Numbered from the stretch's first letter, positions 1 through 7,286 are shown. The stretch is DNA of 10,331 nucleotides from Chloroflexota bacterium (GCA_023424355.1 JAFAEA010000290.1:1-10331), one strand, 5' to 3'. Program-made: numbers and translations. The notes: a model not told the origin generated them from the sequence alone.

Positions 1-447
1 GATGAGGCATACCCGACCGCCGATTTCGGAGTGAAGGAGATCTTCTACCCGGCCGGCGAAAACCGGCTCAATGGCGAGCAGGCTCTGGAATTCAGCCGCA
101 CCCGTCACATGGATTTCGATGAAGGCCGCGTGATGCGGCAGCAGATCGTGCTGTCCGCCTGTCTTGCGGAACTGCAGAAGCCGGAAAACATCACCAAACT
201 CCCCGCCATCGTTGAGGCAGGCCAAGAGTTTGTGATGACCGATATTCCGGCCGAGGTTCAGGGAAATCTGATCGCGAACGTTCCTAACATCAACCCCGAT
301 CTTGTCGAGTGGGGCACCGTTGTGGAATTCCTATGGGGAGAAACCCTTGCCGATGGTGGCTGGAACTACATGACGGATTGGACCTTCTTGCCCGCACATG
401 TGCGTGGCTGGTTGGGTGTTGGCTTCCTGGATCCCAACCGCTACTAG
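1..447 (+). CDS. LytR-CpsA-Psr (LCP) family protein, C-terminal part (5' end outside window)
   Basis: The reading frame is open from base 1, so the start lies left of the window and 148 C-terminal residues are visible. LCP proteins work on the outer face of the membrane and transfer undecaprenyl-linked glycopolymers (teichoic acid, capsule, arabinogalactan-type polymers) to peptidoglycan. The visible part holds the conserved late LCP segment: EIFYPAG (residues 13-19), LNGEQALEFSRTRH (23-36) and GRVMRQQ (42-48). The RTRH arginines belong to the lipid-phosphate binding site of the family. The catalytic FPRD-type segment is missing here because of the window edge. It aligns end to end, without obvious gaps and at roughly half of positions, with the complete LCP gene at 1136-2083, including the Trp-rich tail (FLWG...W...DW). 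Its stop codon lies in a CTAG shared with the convergent thioredoxin-like gene. The family is certain; the substrate cannot be told. Confidence 0.93.
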   Translation, partial: DEAYPTADFGVKEIFYPAGENRLNGEQALEFSRTRHMDFDEGRVMRQQIVLSACLAELQKPENITKLPAIVEAGQEFVMTDIPAEVQGNLIANVPNINPDLVEWGTVVEFLWGETLADGGWNYMTDWTFLPAHVRGWLGVGFLDPNRY

Positions 448-1007
448 GGTTGGCGTTTGGCCCAGATGGAATCCGGGAATCGCTCCTGTATTTCGGCCCA
501 CACGCGCTTGGCCGTGGCCGGCTGATTGCCATCCTGAAAGTACTCGGCCATGCCTCGCCAGTAGGTCGCTTCGGCGGTCATCGGCCCGTCGGGATGTCGA
601 TTCGTAACATCGTTCAGGCGCTGGATTGCGGTCTCCATCTCTTTCCAGCGCATGGCCACACGGGCTTCACCGATATCGAGGATATCCAGCATTGTGTCAG
701 CCGGGACATAGTTGACTGATTCGTACCGGATCTTGCCGGTACGATCGGCAAAAAGCACGGTAGGAGTCCAGAACAAACCCCAGTCGCGCACAACAGCCCG
801 GTCCTTGAACAGATGGAGTTTCACGGGGATGAACCGGTCTAGAATCTGGGCCACAACATCGGCATTCTGAAAGGTCTCGTTCGCCAGTCGTTCGCAGCCG
901 CCGCAATTATCCTGATACACGTCGACGAGGATCGGTTTGCGCTCACTGCGGGAAAGCTTTTTTGCTTCTTCCCAATCGGTTATCCAATTGATAGCCTGTG
1001 AAACCAT
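444..1007 (-). CDS. Thioredoxin-fold protein with CGGC motif and TPR-like C-terminus
   Basis: With the start at 1007 the product has 187 residues. The thioredoxin signature is clear: a beta strand (KPILVDVYQ) leads into Cys35-Gly-Gly-Cys38, and the cis-proline region WTPTVLFAD has its Pro near residue 82. Residues about 118-187 are helical and charged and resemble one or two TPR-like repeats (ATYWRGMAEYF, ATAKRVWAEIQERFP). This architecture suits a thiol-disulfide oxidoreductase or chaperone-like thioredoxin relative; the substrate is unknown. There is no signal peptide or membrane segment, so it is predicted cytoplasmic. The frame stays open up to 1163, but I chose 1007 because the thioredoxin domain needs only about 25 residues before its first strand, and AGCAGG lies upstream at suitable distance. 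The upstream extension would overlap the start of the divergent LCP gene and has no recognisable content. It is convergent with the partial LCP gene (overlap 444-447) and divergent from the complete one. Confidence 0.85.
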   Translation of the reverse strand: MVSQAINWITDWEEAKKLSRSERKPILVDVYQDNCGGCERLANETFQNADVVAQILDRFIPVKLHLFKDRAVVRDWGLFWTPTVLFADRTGKIRYESVNYVPADTMLDILDIGEARVAMRWKEMETAIQRLNDVTNRHPDGPMTAEATYWRGMAEYFQDGNQPATAKRVWAEIQERFPDSIWAKRQP

Positions 1008-1135
1008 AGCTAACCTGCTTTCAGAGAGGTATTTCAAAGGGCCGGCATCCAGAAAATACGATACTATAGCGGTGGATGCGCTCATTTGCTTGTCGATTAC
1101 TGCACCATCCACACGTTCGAAAGGTACCACTAACC
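1008..1135. promoter_or_regulatory. Divergent intergenic region between the thioredoxin-like gene and the LCP gene
   Basis: These 128 bases separate the two divergent start codons and must hold promoters for both. The only AT-rich box is around 1061-1069 (ATACTATAG). It could serve as a -10 element on either strand: TACTAT on +, TATAGT on -. I find no good -35 partner at 16-18 bases on either strand, so the assignment is weak. The Shine-Dalgarno of the LCP gene is GAAAGG at 1119-1124. Confidence 0.3.
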
Positions 1136-2083
1136 ATGACGTTTGAAATGAATCGCCGATCACTTCTTCTTAAGGCTGCCGCTATGGCTGCCGCCGCCGG
1201 AGGCTACCGTGTTGCCGGTGCGCAGGACGAAGCTGCCGATGACCGACCTAATGGTCAGGATTTCGTGACTCCTGCAGCACTCGAAACCAAGGACGTATAC
1301 ACCTTCCTGGTTTTGGGCCTCGATACCAGACCAGATGATGCCGAGCTCAACACCGATGTGATGATGGTGAGCCGCGTGAATCTCGCTGAGAACACCGTTC
1401 GCACCATGAGCTTCCCGCGCGATCTCTATGTCGAGATTCCGGGAGTCGGTCCAGACAAGATCAATGCTGCTTTCAAGGCAGTGGCCGAGAACGGCCACGA
1501 GCAGTGGATGCAGGGCATGTCGGCGACCCGCGCGACATTTGAGCACAACTTCGGTCTCACCATTGATGCCGCTATGTCCATCCGTTTTGAGGGCGTGGAG
1601 GCCGTCGTCGATCTTCTGGGCGGTGTAACCGTCGAGAATCCGTACGACCTTGCCGATGATTCTTACCCGACACTCGACTACGGTACGAAGGAAATCTTCT
1701 ACCCGGCCGGCATCATCGAACTCAATGGCGAGCAGGCTCTGGAATTCATGCGCACCCGCCACCAGGATGGTGACGACGGCCGCGTAATGCGCCAGCAGTT
1801 GGTAGTTACTGATTTGCTGCTTGCCGCGCAAGAGCCAGAGAATGTCGCCAAGCTGCCGGAACTGGTCGAAATCGGTCGCGAACACGTGATCACCAATATT
1901 CCGACCGAAGTTCAGATGCAGCTTGCTACTGCCATCCCAAACATCCCGGTTGAGAATGTCTTCTGGGGCACCATTACCCACTTGCTGTGGGGCGACGTGG
2001 TGACCGGCGGTATGTGGGTGTATCAGGGCGACTGGAATCAGTTGCCAGGCTATGTGCAGGGATTCCTCAACGGCGAAATCTAG
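1136..2083 (+). CDS. LytR-CpsA-Psr (LCP) family glycopolymer transferase with putative Tat signal
   Basis: A complete protein of 315 residues in the LCP (LytR_cpsA_psr) family. Such enzymes attach undecaprenyl-pyrophosphate-linked polymers to cell-wall peptidoglycan. Motifs run in family order: FLVLGLDTRPDD (57-68), NTDVMMVSRVN (72-82), MSFPRDLYVEIPGVGPDKINAAF (91-113), VEAVVDLLGGVTVENPYDL (154-172), EIFYPAG (186-192), LNGEQALEFMRTRH (196-209) and GRVMRQQ (215-221). The N-terminus reads NRRSLLLK, then a short Ala-rich stretch and VAGA before QDEA, so it looks like a twin-arginine signal with AxA-type cleavage near residue 29. Most LCP proteins have an N-terminal membrane anchor instead. The start at 1136 has GAAAGG 11 bases upstream. 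An upstream in-frame start at 1076 would add 20 residues before the signal and is less likely; ATG at 1148 is also possible. It is followed by an intrinsic terminator, so it is probably monocistronic. Confidence 0.93.
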   Translation: MTFEMNRRSLLLKAAAMAAAAGGYRVAGAQDEAADDRPNGQDFVTPAALETKDVYTFLVLGLDTRPDDAELNTDVMMVSRVNLAENTVRTMSFPRDLYVEIPGVGPDKINAAFKAVAENGHEQWMQGMSATRATFEHNFGLTIDAAMSIRFEGVEAVVDLLGGVTVENPYDLADDSYPTLDYGTKEIFYPAGIIELNGEQALEFMRTRHQDGDDGRVMRQQLVVTDLLLAAQEPENVAKLPELVEIGREHVITNIPTEVQMQLATAIPNIPVENVFWGTITHLLWGDVVTGGMWVYQGDWNQLPGYVQGFLNGEI

Positions 2084-2117
2084 TGCACCCGGCACCGTTC
2101 ATCTCTTATGATTATTC

Positions 2118-2148
2118 ATGGCCCGGGCATGCGCCCGGGTCATTTTTC
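2118..2148 (+). terminator. Rho-independent terminator after the LCP gene
   Basis: An 11-bp stem (left arm 2118-2128, right arm 2133-2143, one G-T wobble at 2121/2140) with loop ATGC, GC-rich in its inner seven pairs, is followed by TTTT at 2144-2147. It lies 34 bases after the LCP stop and only 30 bases before the tyrS start codon. It fits termination of the LCP transcript; an attenuator role in the tyrS leader cannot be excluded. Confidence 0.85.
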
Positions 2149-2178
2149 TGAATCCACACCAGGTTCGAAAGGCAGGCT

Positions 2179-3522
2179 ATGTCCACTCAGGCCCAATCCT
2201 CTCCATTCACAACACCCACCGGTCGCATAAGCGCTCCGGAATATGCTCGTTCACAGGGGATTGCGGCGCTGGACTATCTGAAGAATCGTGGATTCGTCCA
2301 CGATGTATCAGATGAAGACGGCCTCCGCGAGCATCTGGAAACCGGCTCTCGCACGTACTACATCGGCTACGATCCCACCGGAGCCAGCCTCCACGCGGGG
2401 CATATGGCCACCCTCATGCTCCACGGTACGTTGCAGCGGTTCGGGCACAAACCCATCGCCGTGGCCGGTGGCGGCACCGCCATGGTTGGTGATCCGACCG
2501 GGCGCACCAGCGCTCGCGAGATCATCAAGCTGGAGGATCTGGAGAGCAACCTTAAGGGAATCAGTGCACAGCTGGCAAAGTACCTCGATTTCGAGGGTGG
2601 CCAGTTCGGCGATAATCCCGCCGCTATGCTGGTGAATAATGCCGATTGGCTGTTGAAGCTGGAGTACATTCCGTTCTTGCGCGATATCGGTCAGCACTTC
2701 AGCGTTAATGAGATGCTCGCCAGCGAGACGTACAAGAAGCGATTCGAAACCGGTGGGCTTAACTTTGTTGAGTTCAATTACCGCCTCGTGCAGGGCTACG
2801 ATTTCCTCCATCTCTTCCGCGAGGAGGGTTGTACGCTTCAGCTTGGCGGTAGCGATCAGTGGAGCAACATCCTTGGTGGTGTGGATCTTATCCGCCGTGC
2901 CGATGCCGAAAAGGCCTACGCCCTCGTGCAGCCGCTCATCACGACAACATCTGGCGAAAAGATGGGCAAAACCGGTACCGGGTTACGTGTTTGGTTGAAT
3001 GCCGAGATGTTCAGTCCATACGATTACTACCAGTACTGGGTGAACACCGATGATGCCATGGTCGAGACCTATTTGAAGCGATTTACCTACATCCTGGATG
3101 AGGAAATCGCGGAACTTGTCAGTGTCTCCGGTGAAGCGCTGCGCGAGAGTAAGCGCGTGCTCGCTCTGGAAGCGACCGCTATGGCTCACGGATTTGAAGC
3201 TGCCCAGCAGGCTGAAGCCGCGACGAAGGCGCTCTTTGCCGGAGCCGGTTCTGGCCCCGATGCCAGCGACGAATCTCTGCCGACAACCGAGATCGCTGCT
3301 GCAGACATCACCGATGAGTTCACCCTCGCCGATGCGTTTGTCGCCGCCGAACTCGCGAAGAGCAGGGGAGAGGCCCGTCGCCTCGCTCAGCAAGGTGGAT
3401 TGCGCGTCAACGACGAGCAGATGAAAGAAATAGATGTGCCGTTCTCCAGTGTCATCGGTGATGCCACCGCGGTGCTCCTCCGCGCCGGTAAGAAGCGCTT
3501 CAAGCGGGTGGCCATCGGCTAG
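2179..3522 (+). CDS. tyrS: Tyrosine--tRNA ligase (TyrRS)
   Basis: A class Ic aminoacyl-tRNA synthetase of 447 residues that charges tRNA-Tyr with tyrosine in the cytoplasm. Visible signatures are YIGYDPTG (61-68), the HIGH-type motif HAGH (72-75), GGGTAMVGDPTGR (97-109), the tyrosine pocket segment YRLVQGYDF (201-209) and GGSDQWSNI (223-231), and the KMSKS-type loop KMGKT (261-265). The C-terminal region from about 382 (TLADAFVAAELAKSRGEARRL...GLRVND) is the S4-like RNA-binding domain that grips the tRNA. Length is somewhat above the usual 400-430 residues because of an N-terminal lead of about 25 residues before the normal start of homology (YLKNRGFV). No later in-frame ATG fits, and GAAAGGCAGG precedes the ATG at good distance. 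It is probably co-transcribed with the acetyltransferase-like gene 39 bases downstream. Confidence 0.97.
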   Translation: MSTQAQSSPFTTPTGRISAPEYARSQGIAALDYLKNRGFVHDVSDEDGLREHLETGSRTYYIGYDPTGASLHAGHMATLMLHGTLQRFGHKPIAVAGGGTAMVGDPTGRTSAREIIKLEDLESNLKGISAQLAKYLDFEGGQFGDNPAAMLVNNADWLLKLEYIPFLRDIGQHFSVNEMLASETYKKRFETGGLNFVEFNYRLVQGYDFLHLFREEGCTLQLGGSDQWSNILGGVDLIRRADAEKAYALVQPLITTTSGEKMGKTGTGLRVWLNAEMFSPYDYYQYWVNTDDAMVETYLKRFTYILDEEIAELVSVSGEALRESKRVLALEATAMAHGFEAAQQAEAATKALFAGAGSGPDASDESLPTTEIAAADITDEFTLADAFVAAELAKSRGEARRLAQQGGLRVNDEQMKEIDVPFSSVIGDATAVLLRAGKKRFKRVAIG

Positions 3523-3561
3523 CGCTTTCGTGCCTTCGATTACCTGCAGAGAGGAGAGCTA

Positions 3562-4338
3562 GTGCCGAATGAATGGCTGGTTTCGGGATTGCGTGAACTT
3601 GGCGTCTCTTCGGGTGATGTCATGCTCGTCCACACATCAATGAAGGGGCTCGGCCATGTGGATGGTGGAGCATCGGCAGTCATCGATTCCCTGTTGCAGG
3701 CCGTTGGTCCCAATGGCACGGTGCTCTTTCCTACGCTGACAGGTTCCGGGGAGGATGACGTTGATAATCCTCCAGCAATCGATCTGGACTCGACACCATG
3801 TGCGAGCTGGGTAGGTGTTGTTCCAGAGGTTGCCCGCCAACGACCAGATGCCATCCGCAGTGTGCATCCCACGCACTCCGTGGTGGCACTTGGTGCGAAC
3901 CGGGAAGTGTGGACTGCCGGTCATCACCTCGGCGACTCACCGTGCGATTCCTCCAGCCCCTACTATCGATTGATGGAGAATGGCGGCAAGATTCTGCTCC
4001 TCGGCGGAGTCACGCACGAAAGCAATACATCATTGCACTGTCTCGAGGAGATCACGAGCGTTCCGTATCACCTTCAGGACGAGGTGACGATTGGAACCGT
4101 CCGAATTTCCGATGGCACGGTGGTAGAAGTTCTCAACCGATTGCATTTGTGGCGGAATCGATACCATCACAAGAACCTCACACGGGATTTTTCGGTGGTG
4201 AACCAGCCACTGCTGCAGGCAGGTGCGCAGCGCTCGGCGCCAATCGGCGAGAGTATGAGCACCTTGATTGATGCAGGCGGCATGCGAGACGTATTGGTTC
4301 CCCTGTTGACTAGCGATCCGCTATTTCTGCTTGCCTAG
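3562..4338 (+). CDS. AAC(3)-family (YokD/FrbF-like) N-acetyltransferase homologue
   Basis: A 258-residue member of the aminoglycoside 3-N-acetyltransferase (Antibiotic_NAT) superfamily, which transfers acetyl from acetyl-CoA to amino groups. Family motifs are clear: LVHTSMKGLG (22-31), DGGASAVIDSLLQAVGPNGTVLFPT (34-58), SVHPTHSVVALG (100-111) with the conserved His residues, SSPYYRL (131-137) and GGKILLLGG...NTSLHCLEE (141-163). Length matches the family. The start is GTG at 3562, chosen because the strong Shine-Dalgarno GAGGAG ends five bases upstream and the AAC(3) domain begins within a few residues. It lies 39 bases after tyrS with no terminator between, so it is likely on the same transcript. 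Family membership does not prove aminoglycoside resistance: many chromosomal members act on other amines or have unknown substrates. Confidence 0.9.
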   Translation: MPNEWLVSGLRELGVSSGDVMLVHTSMKGLGHVDGGASAVIDSLLQAVGPNGTVLFPTLTGSGEDDVDNPPAIDLDSTPCASWVGVVPEVARQRPDAIRSVHPTHSVVALGANREVWTAGHHLGDSPCDSSSPYYRLMENGGKILLLGGVTHESNTSLHCLEEITSVPYHLQDEVTIGTVRISDGTVVEVLNRLHLWRNRYHHKNLTRDFSVVNQPLLQAGAQRSAPIGESMSTLIDAGGMRDVLVPLLTSDPLFLLA

Positions 4339-4364
4339 CTTCCGAAAGGTTCTCCGGTATGCAC

Positions 4365-4396
4365 ACAAGAGGCGAGCCAACTGGCTCGCCTCTTGT
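4365..4396. terminator. Bidirectional hairpin terminator between the AAC(3)-like gene and aconitase
   Basis: A perfect 14-bp inverted repeat (arms 4365-4378 and 4383-4396) has loop AACT and a GC-rich core. It lies 26 bases after the + strand stop at 4338 and 22 bases after the - strand stop at 4419. The T-rich tail is short and imperfect on both sides (TTGTTCT on +), so it is a plausible but not textbook bidirectional terminator for the two convergent transcripts. Confidence 0.8.
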
Positions 4397-4418
4397 TCTA
4401 ACTACATTCTGATGGGCT

Positions 4419-7271
4419 CTACGCCTGCATCAACCGGCGCAGTACGGTCGGCAGGATACCGCCGTTGCGCATGTAGTTGATATCCACCGCGCTATCCACG
4501 CGCTGGATCACCTCGAAGCTGAACTCACTGCCATCTTCGCGGGTGGCCTTCACGGTCACGGTGCCCTTCGGCGAGAGTTGGCCATCCAGATTCTCGATCG
4601 AGAAGGTCTCGGTGCCGGTAATGCCAAGACTGGCGGCATTTTCGCCCGGCTTGAACTGCAGAGGCATCACACCCATCCCTACCAGGTTACTGCGGTGAAT
4701 GCGCTCGAAGCTCTCGGCGATAACGGCCTTCACGCCCAGCATGAGCGTGCCCTTGGCAGCCCAGTCGCGGCTGGAACCGCTACCGTATTCCTTGCCTGCG
4801 ATCACCACCAGATCCGTGCCTTCTTCCTGGTAGCGCATGCTGGCTTCCCAGATCGAAGTGACTTCACCGGTCGGGAAGTAGGTGGTCCAGTTACCTTCCT
4901 TGCCATTCGCGATCTCGTTGCGGAGACGGATATTGGCGAAGGTACCTCGCACCATTACCTCGTGGTTACCACGGCGGCTACCGTAGCTGTTGAACTGATG
5001 CGGCTTCTGATCCATGTTGCGCAGGTATTCAGCGGCAGGACTATCCTTGGCGATCGAACCGGCCGGGCTGATATGATCGGTGGTTACCGAATCGCCCAAC
5101 AGTGCCAATACGCGGGCATTCTTTACATCGTCTACCGGCTGCGGTTCTGGCGATAGATCTTCGAAGAAGTCTGGTTCGCGAACGTAAGTGGAGCTGATGT
5201 CCCACTCGAACAGATCACCTTCTGGCACCGGCAGATTCTGCCAGCGCTCATCGCCCTCGAACACCGTGGAGTATTCCTCGCGGAACATTTCCGGTGTCAC
5301 GCTCGTGGCCATGGCCTCTTCGACTTCCTCGCGGCTCGGCCAGATATCGGCCAACATCACCGGATCGCCATTCGGATCGTAACCAATCGGCTCGGTGGTG
5401 AGATCGATATCGACTCGGCCAGCGAGGGCAAAGGCCACCACCAGCGGCGGGCTGGCCAGGAAGCTGGCGCGCACCTGCGGGTGAATGCGACCTTCGAAGT
5501 TGCGGTTACCACTGAGCACACTGGCGACGATGAGATCGTTTTCATCAACCGCATCGGCAACAGGTTTCGGCAGCGGACCGGAGTTACCAATGCAGGTGGT
5601 GCAGCCGTAGCCCACAACCTGGAATCCAAGCGCGTTCAGGTATGGCATCACACCGCTCTGCTCGAGATATCGAGTGACAACCTGGGATCCCGGCGCGAGG
5701 CTGGTCTTCACGTACGGAGCAACATCCAAACCGCGTTCCACAGCCTTCTTGGCCAGCAGACCAGAGCCGATCATCACGCTCGGGTTACTGGTATTGGTGC
5801 AGCTGGTGATGGCGGCGATTGCTACTGCGCCGTGGTTTAGCTCAACATCCGCACCCTTCACGGAAATCTCAACACCCTGGGTGCGCTTGATGGTGGCCAC
5901 TGGCATTTGTGGAGTCGCCGGGTGCTGATCAACATCCGAGTGTCCGGAGTTTCCACCGGCCATGCTCGCGGGCGGATCGCTTGCCGGGAAGGATTCGATG
6001 ACTTCCTCATCGTATTCGGTCTTCTCGCGGGTATCACCCAACTTATCGGAGTAGGAGTTGAAGAACACGTTTGGAAGTTCGCTTACCGGGAGACGGTCCT
6101 GCGGACGGCGAGGTCCGGCCAGGCTCGGCTCTACAGTGCTCAGATCCAGCTCAAGTGTTTCGTTGAACTCCGGATCCGGTGTCTCATCCGTGCGGAAGAG
6201 GTTCTGTTCCCTGGCGTACTTCTCGACCAATTCGACGAGCGAATCATCGCGACCGGTGAGTTTGAGGTAGCGAAGGGTTTCGTCATCGATCGGGAACAGA
6301 CCAGCCGTTGCACCGTATTCTGGCGACATGTTGGAGATGGTGGCGCGATCGGCGAGAGCCAGATTGCTGAGGCCCGTGCCGTAGTACTCCACGAATCGAC
6401 CCACCACGCCATGTTCACGCAGCATCTCGGTAACGGTGAGAACGAGGTCGGTGGCGGTGGTTCCTGGCTGAAGTTCGCCCACGAACTTGAAGCCAACCAC
6501 ATCTGGAGCAAGCTGGTAGAGCGGCTGACCGAGCATAACGGCCTCTGCCTCAATACCACCAACACCCCATCCGAGCACACCGAGACCATTAATCATGGTG
6601 GTGTGACTATCAGTACCAACCAGCGTATCGGGGAAAACAACATCTTCGCCATCGATATTGCGCGTGCTCACGACATCGGCGAGATATTCCAGGTTTACCT
6701 GGTGAACAATGCCGGTTCCTGGAGGCACCGCACGGAAGTTCTGGAACGCACCCTGTGCCCAACGCAGGAGGGCGTAGCGCTCGTGGTTGCGGGTGTACTC
6801 CATATCCACGTTGTTCAGGAATGCCAACGAGGTACCGAACTTGTCGACCTGCACCGAGTGGTCGATGACCAGATCAACCGGTACAAGCGGGTTGATGCGG
6901 CTCACATCGCCGCCCATCCGGTCCACTGCACTGCGCATGGCAGCGAGATCTACCACACAGGGAACGCCGGTGAAATCCTGAAGCACGACACGCGCTGGCA
7001 GGAATGGGAGTTCAAAATCATCGCCCAGATTGCCGCCGGCAGTTGGCTGCCATTTGGCGAGTTGCTCCACATGTTCAGTTTTGGTGAATTCTCCACCGGC
7101 ACTGCGGAGGACGTTTTCCAGCAGAATTCGCACCGTGAACGGCAGTCGATCGATGGAATCCAGAATTCCATCATCCACCAGCTTCTGCAGGCTGTAGTAG
7201 CTAACCGTGCGCCCGTTACTCAGCGAGAGCGAAGAGCGCGCCCCAAAGGGGTCGTTTGTGAACTGGCTCAT
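4419..7271 (-). CDS. acnA: Aconitate hydratase, AcnA/IRP1 type
   Basis: A cytoplasmic [4Fe-4S] enzyme of 950 residues that isomerises citrate to isocitrate in the TCA cycle. The three cluster cysteines are visible: Cys491 in AITSCTNTSNP, and Cys557 and Cys560 in GYGCTTCIGNSGPL. Also present are GTDSHTT (219-225), the swivel-domain block LLGDSVTTDHISPAG and GKEYGSGSSRDWAAKG, which contributes active-site Ser and Arg. Domain order is that of AcnA/IRP1, with the swivel domain C-terminal. It is about 60 residues longer than E. coli AcnA (891), mainly through an acidic, Ser/Pro-rich insertion at about 417-457 (ESFPASDPPA...) just before the first cysteine domain. I chose the ATG at 7271 (MSQFTNDPFG) because GAAAGG precedes it by nine bases. 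The GTG at 7325 in the same frame adds 18 residues without homology or ribosome binding site. AcnA-type enzymes can also bind RNA when the cluster is lost; this is family knowledge only. Confidence 0.96.
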   Translation of the reverse strand: MSQFTNDPFGARSSLSLSNGRTVSYYSLQKLVDDGILDSIDRLPFTVRILLENVLRSAGGEFTKTEHVEQLAKWQPTAGGNLGDDFELPFLPARVVLQDFTGVPCVVDLAAMRSAVDRMGGDVSRINPLVPVDLVIDHSVQVDKFGTSLAFLNNVDMEYTRNHERYALLRWAQGAFQNFRAVPPGTGIVHQVNLEYLADVVSTRNIDGEDVVFPDTLVGTDSHTTMINGLGVLGWGVGGIEAEAVMLGQPLYQLAPDVVGFKFVGELQPGTTATDLVLTVTEMLREHGVVGRFVEYYGTGLSNLALADRATISNMSPEYGATAGLFPIDDETLRYLKLTGRDDSLVELVEKYAREQNLFRTDETPDPEFNETLELDLSTVEPSLAGPRRPQDRLPVSELPNVFFNSYSDKLGDTREKTEYDEEVIESFPASDPPASMAGGNSGHSDVDQHPATPQMPVATIKRTQGVEISVKGADVELNHGAVAIAAITSCTNTSNPSVMIGSGLLAKKAVERGLDVAPYVKTSLAPGSQVVTRYLEQSGVMPYLNALGFQVVGYGCTTCIGNSGPLPKPVADAVDENDLIVASVLSGNRNFEGRIHPQVRASFLASPPLVVAFALAGRVDIDLTTEPIGYDPNGDPVMLADIWPSREEVEEAMATSVTPEMFREEYSTVFEGDERWQNLPVPEGDLFEWDISSTYVREPDFFEDLSPEPQPVDDVKNARVLALLGDSVTTDHISPAGSIAKDSPAAEYLRNMDQKPHQFNSYGSRRGNHEVMVRGTFANIRLRNEIANGKEGNWTTYFPTGEVTSIWEASMRYQEEGTDLVVIAGKEYGSGSSRDWAAKGTLMLGVKAVIAESFERIHRSNLVGMGVMPLQFKPGENAASLGITGTETFSIENLDGQLSPKGTVTVKATREDGSEFSFEVIQRVDSAVDINYMRNGGILPTVLRRLMQA

Positions 7272-7286
7272 GAAAGGAAGCCTTTC
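7272..7286 (-). promoter_or_regulatory. Hairpin holding the acnA Shine-Dalgarno, next to the start codon
   Basis: On the - strand the bases just before the acnA ATG read GAAAGG-CTT-CCTTTC-ATG. The two arms (7281-7286 and 7272-7277) are exactly complementary over six base pairs with a three-base loop, and the upstream arm contains the ribosome binding site. The hairpin is short and AT-containing, so it would only modestly limit ribosome access, but its position is suggestive. Confidence 0.55.

Noticed and set aside
1008..1163. Longer form of the thioredoxin-like protein starting at 1163
   Set aside because: The extra 52 residues overlap the divergent LCP start and contain neither signal peptide nor domain.
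1160..2095. Open frame of 311 codons on the - strand opposite the complete LCP gene
   Set aside because: The LCP motifs on the + strand are clear and the antisense product has no recognisable content.
2084..2178. T-box riboswitch before tyrS
   Set aside because: The whole intergenic region is 95 bases, too short for specifier and antiterminator domains, and no T-box consensus is visible.
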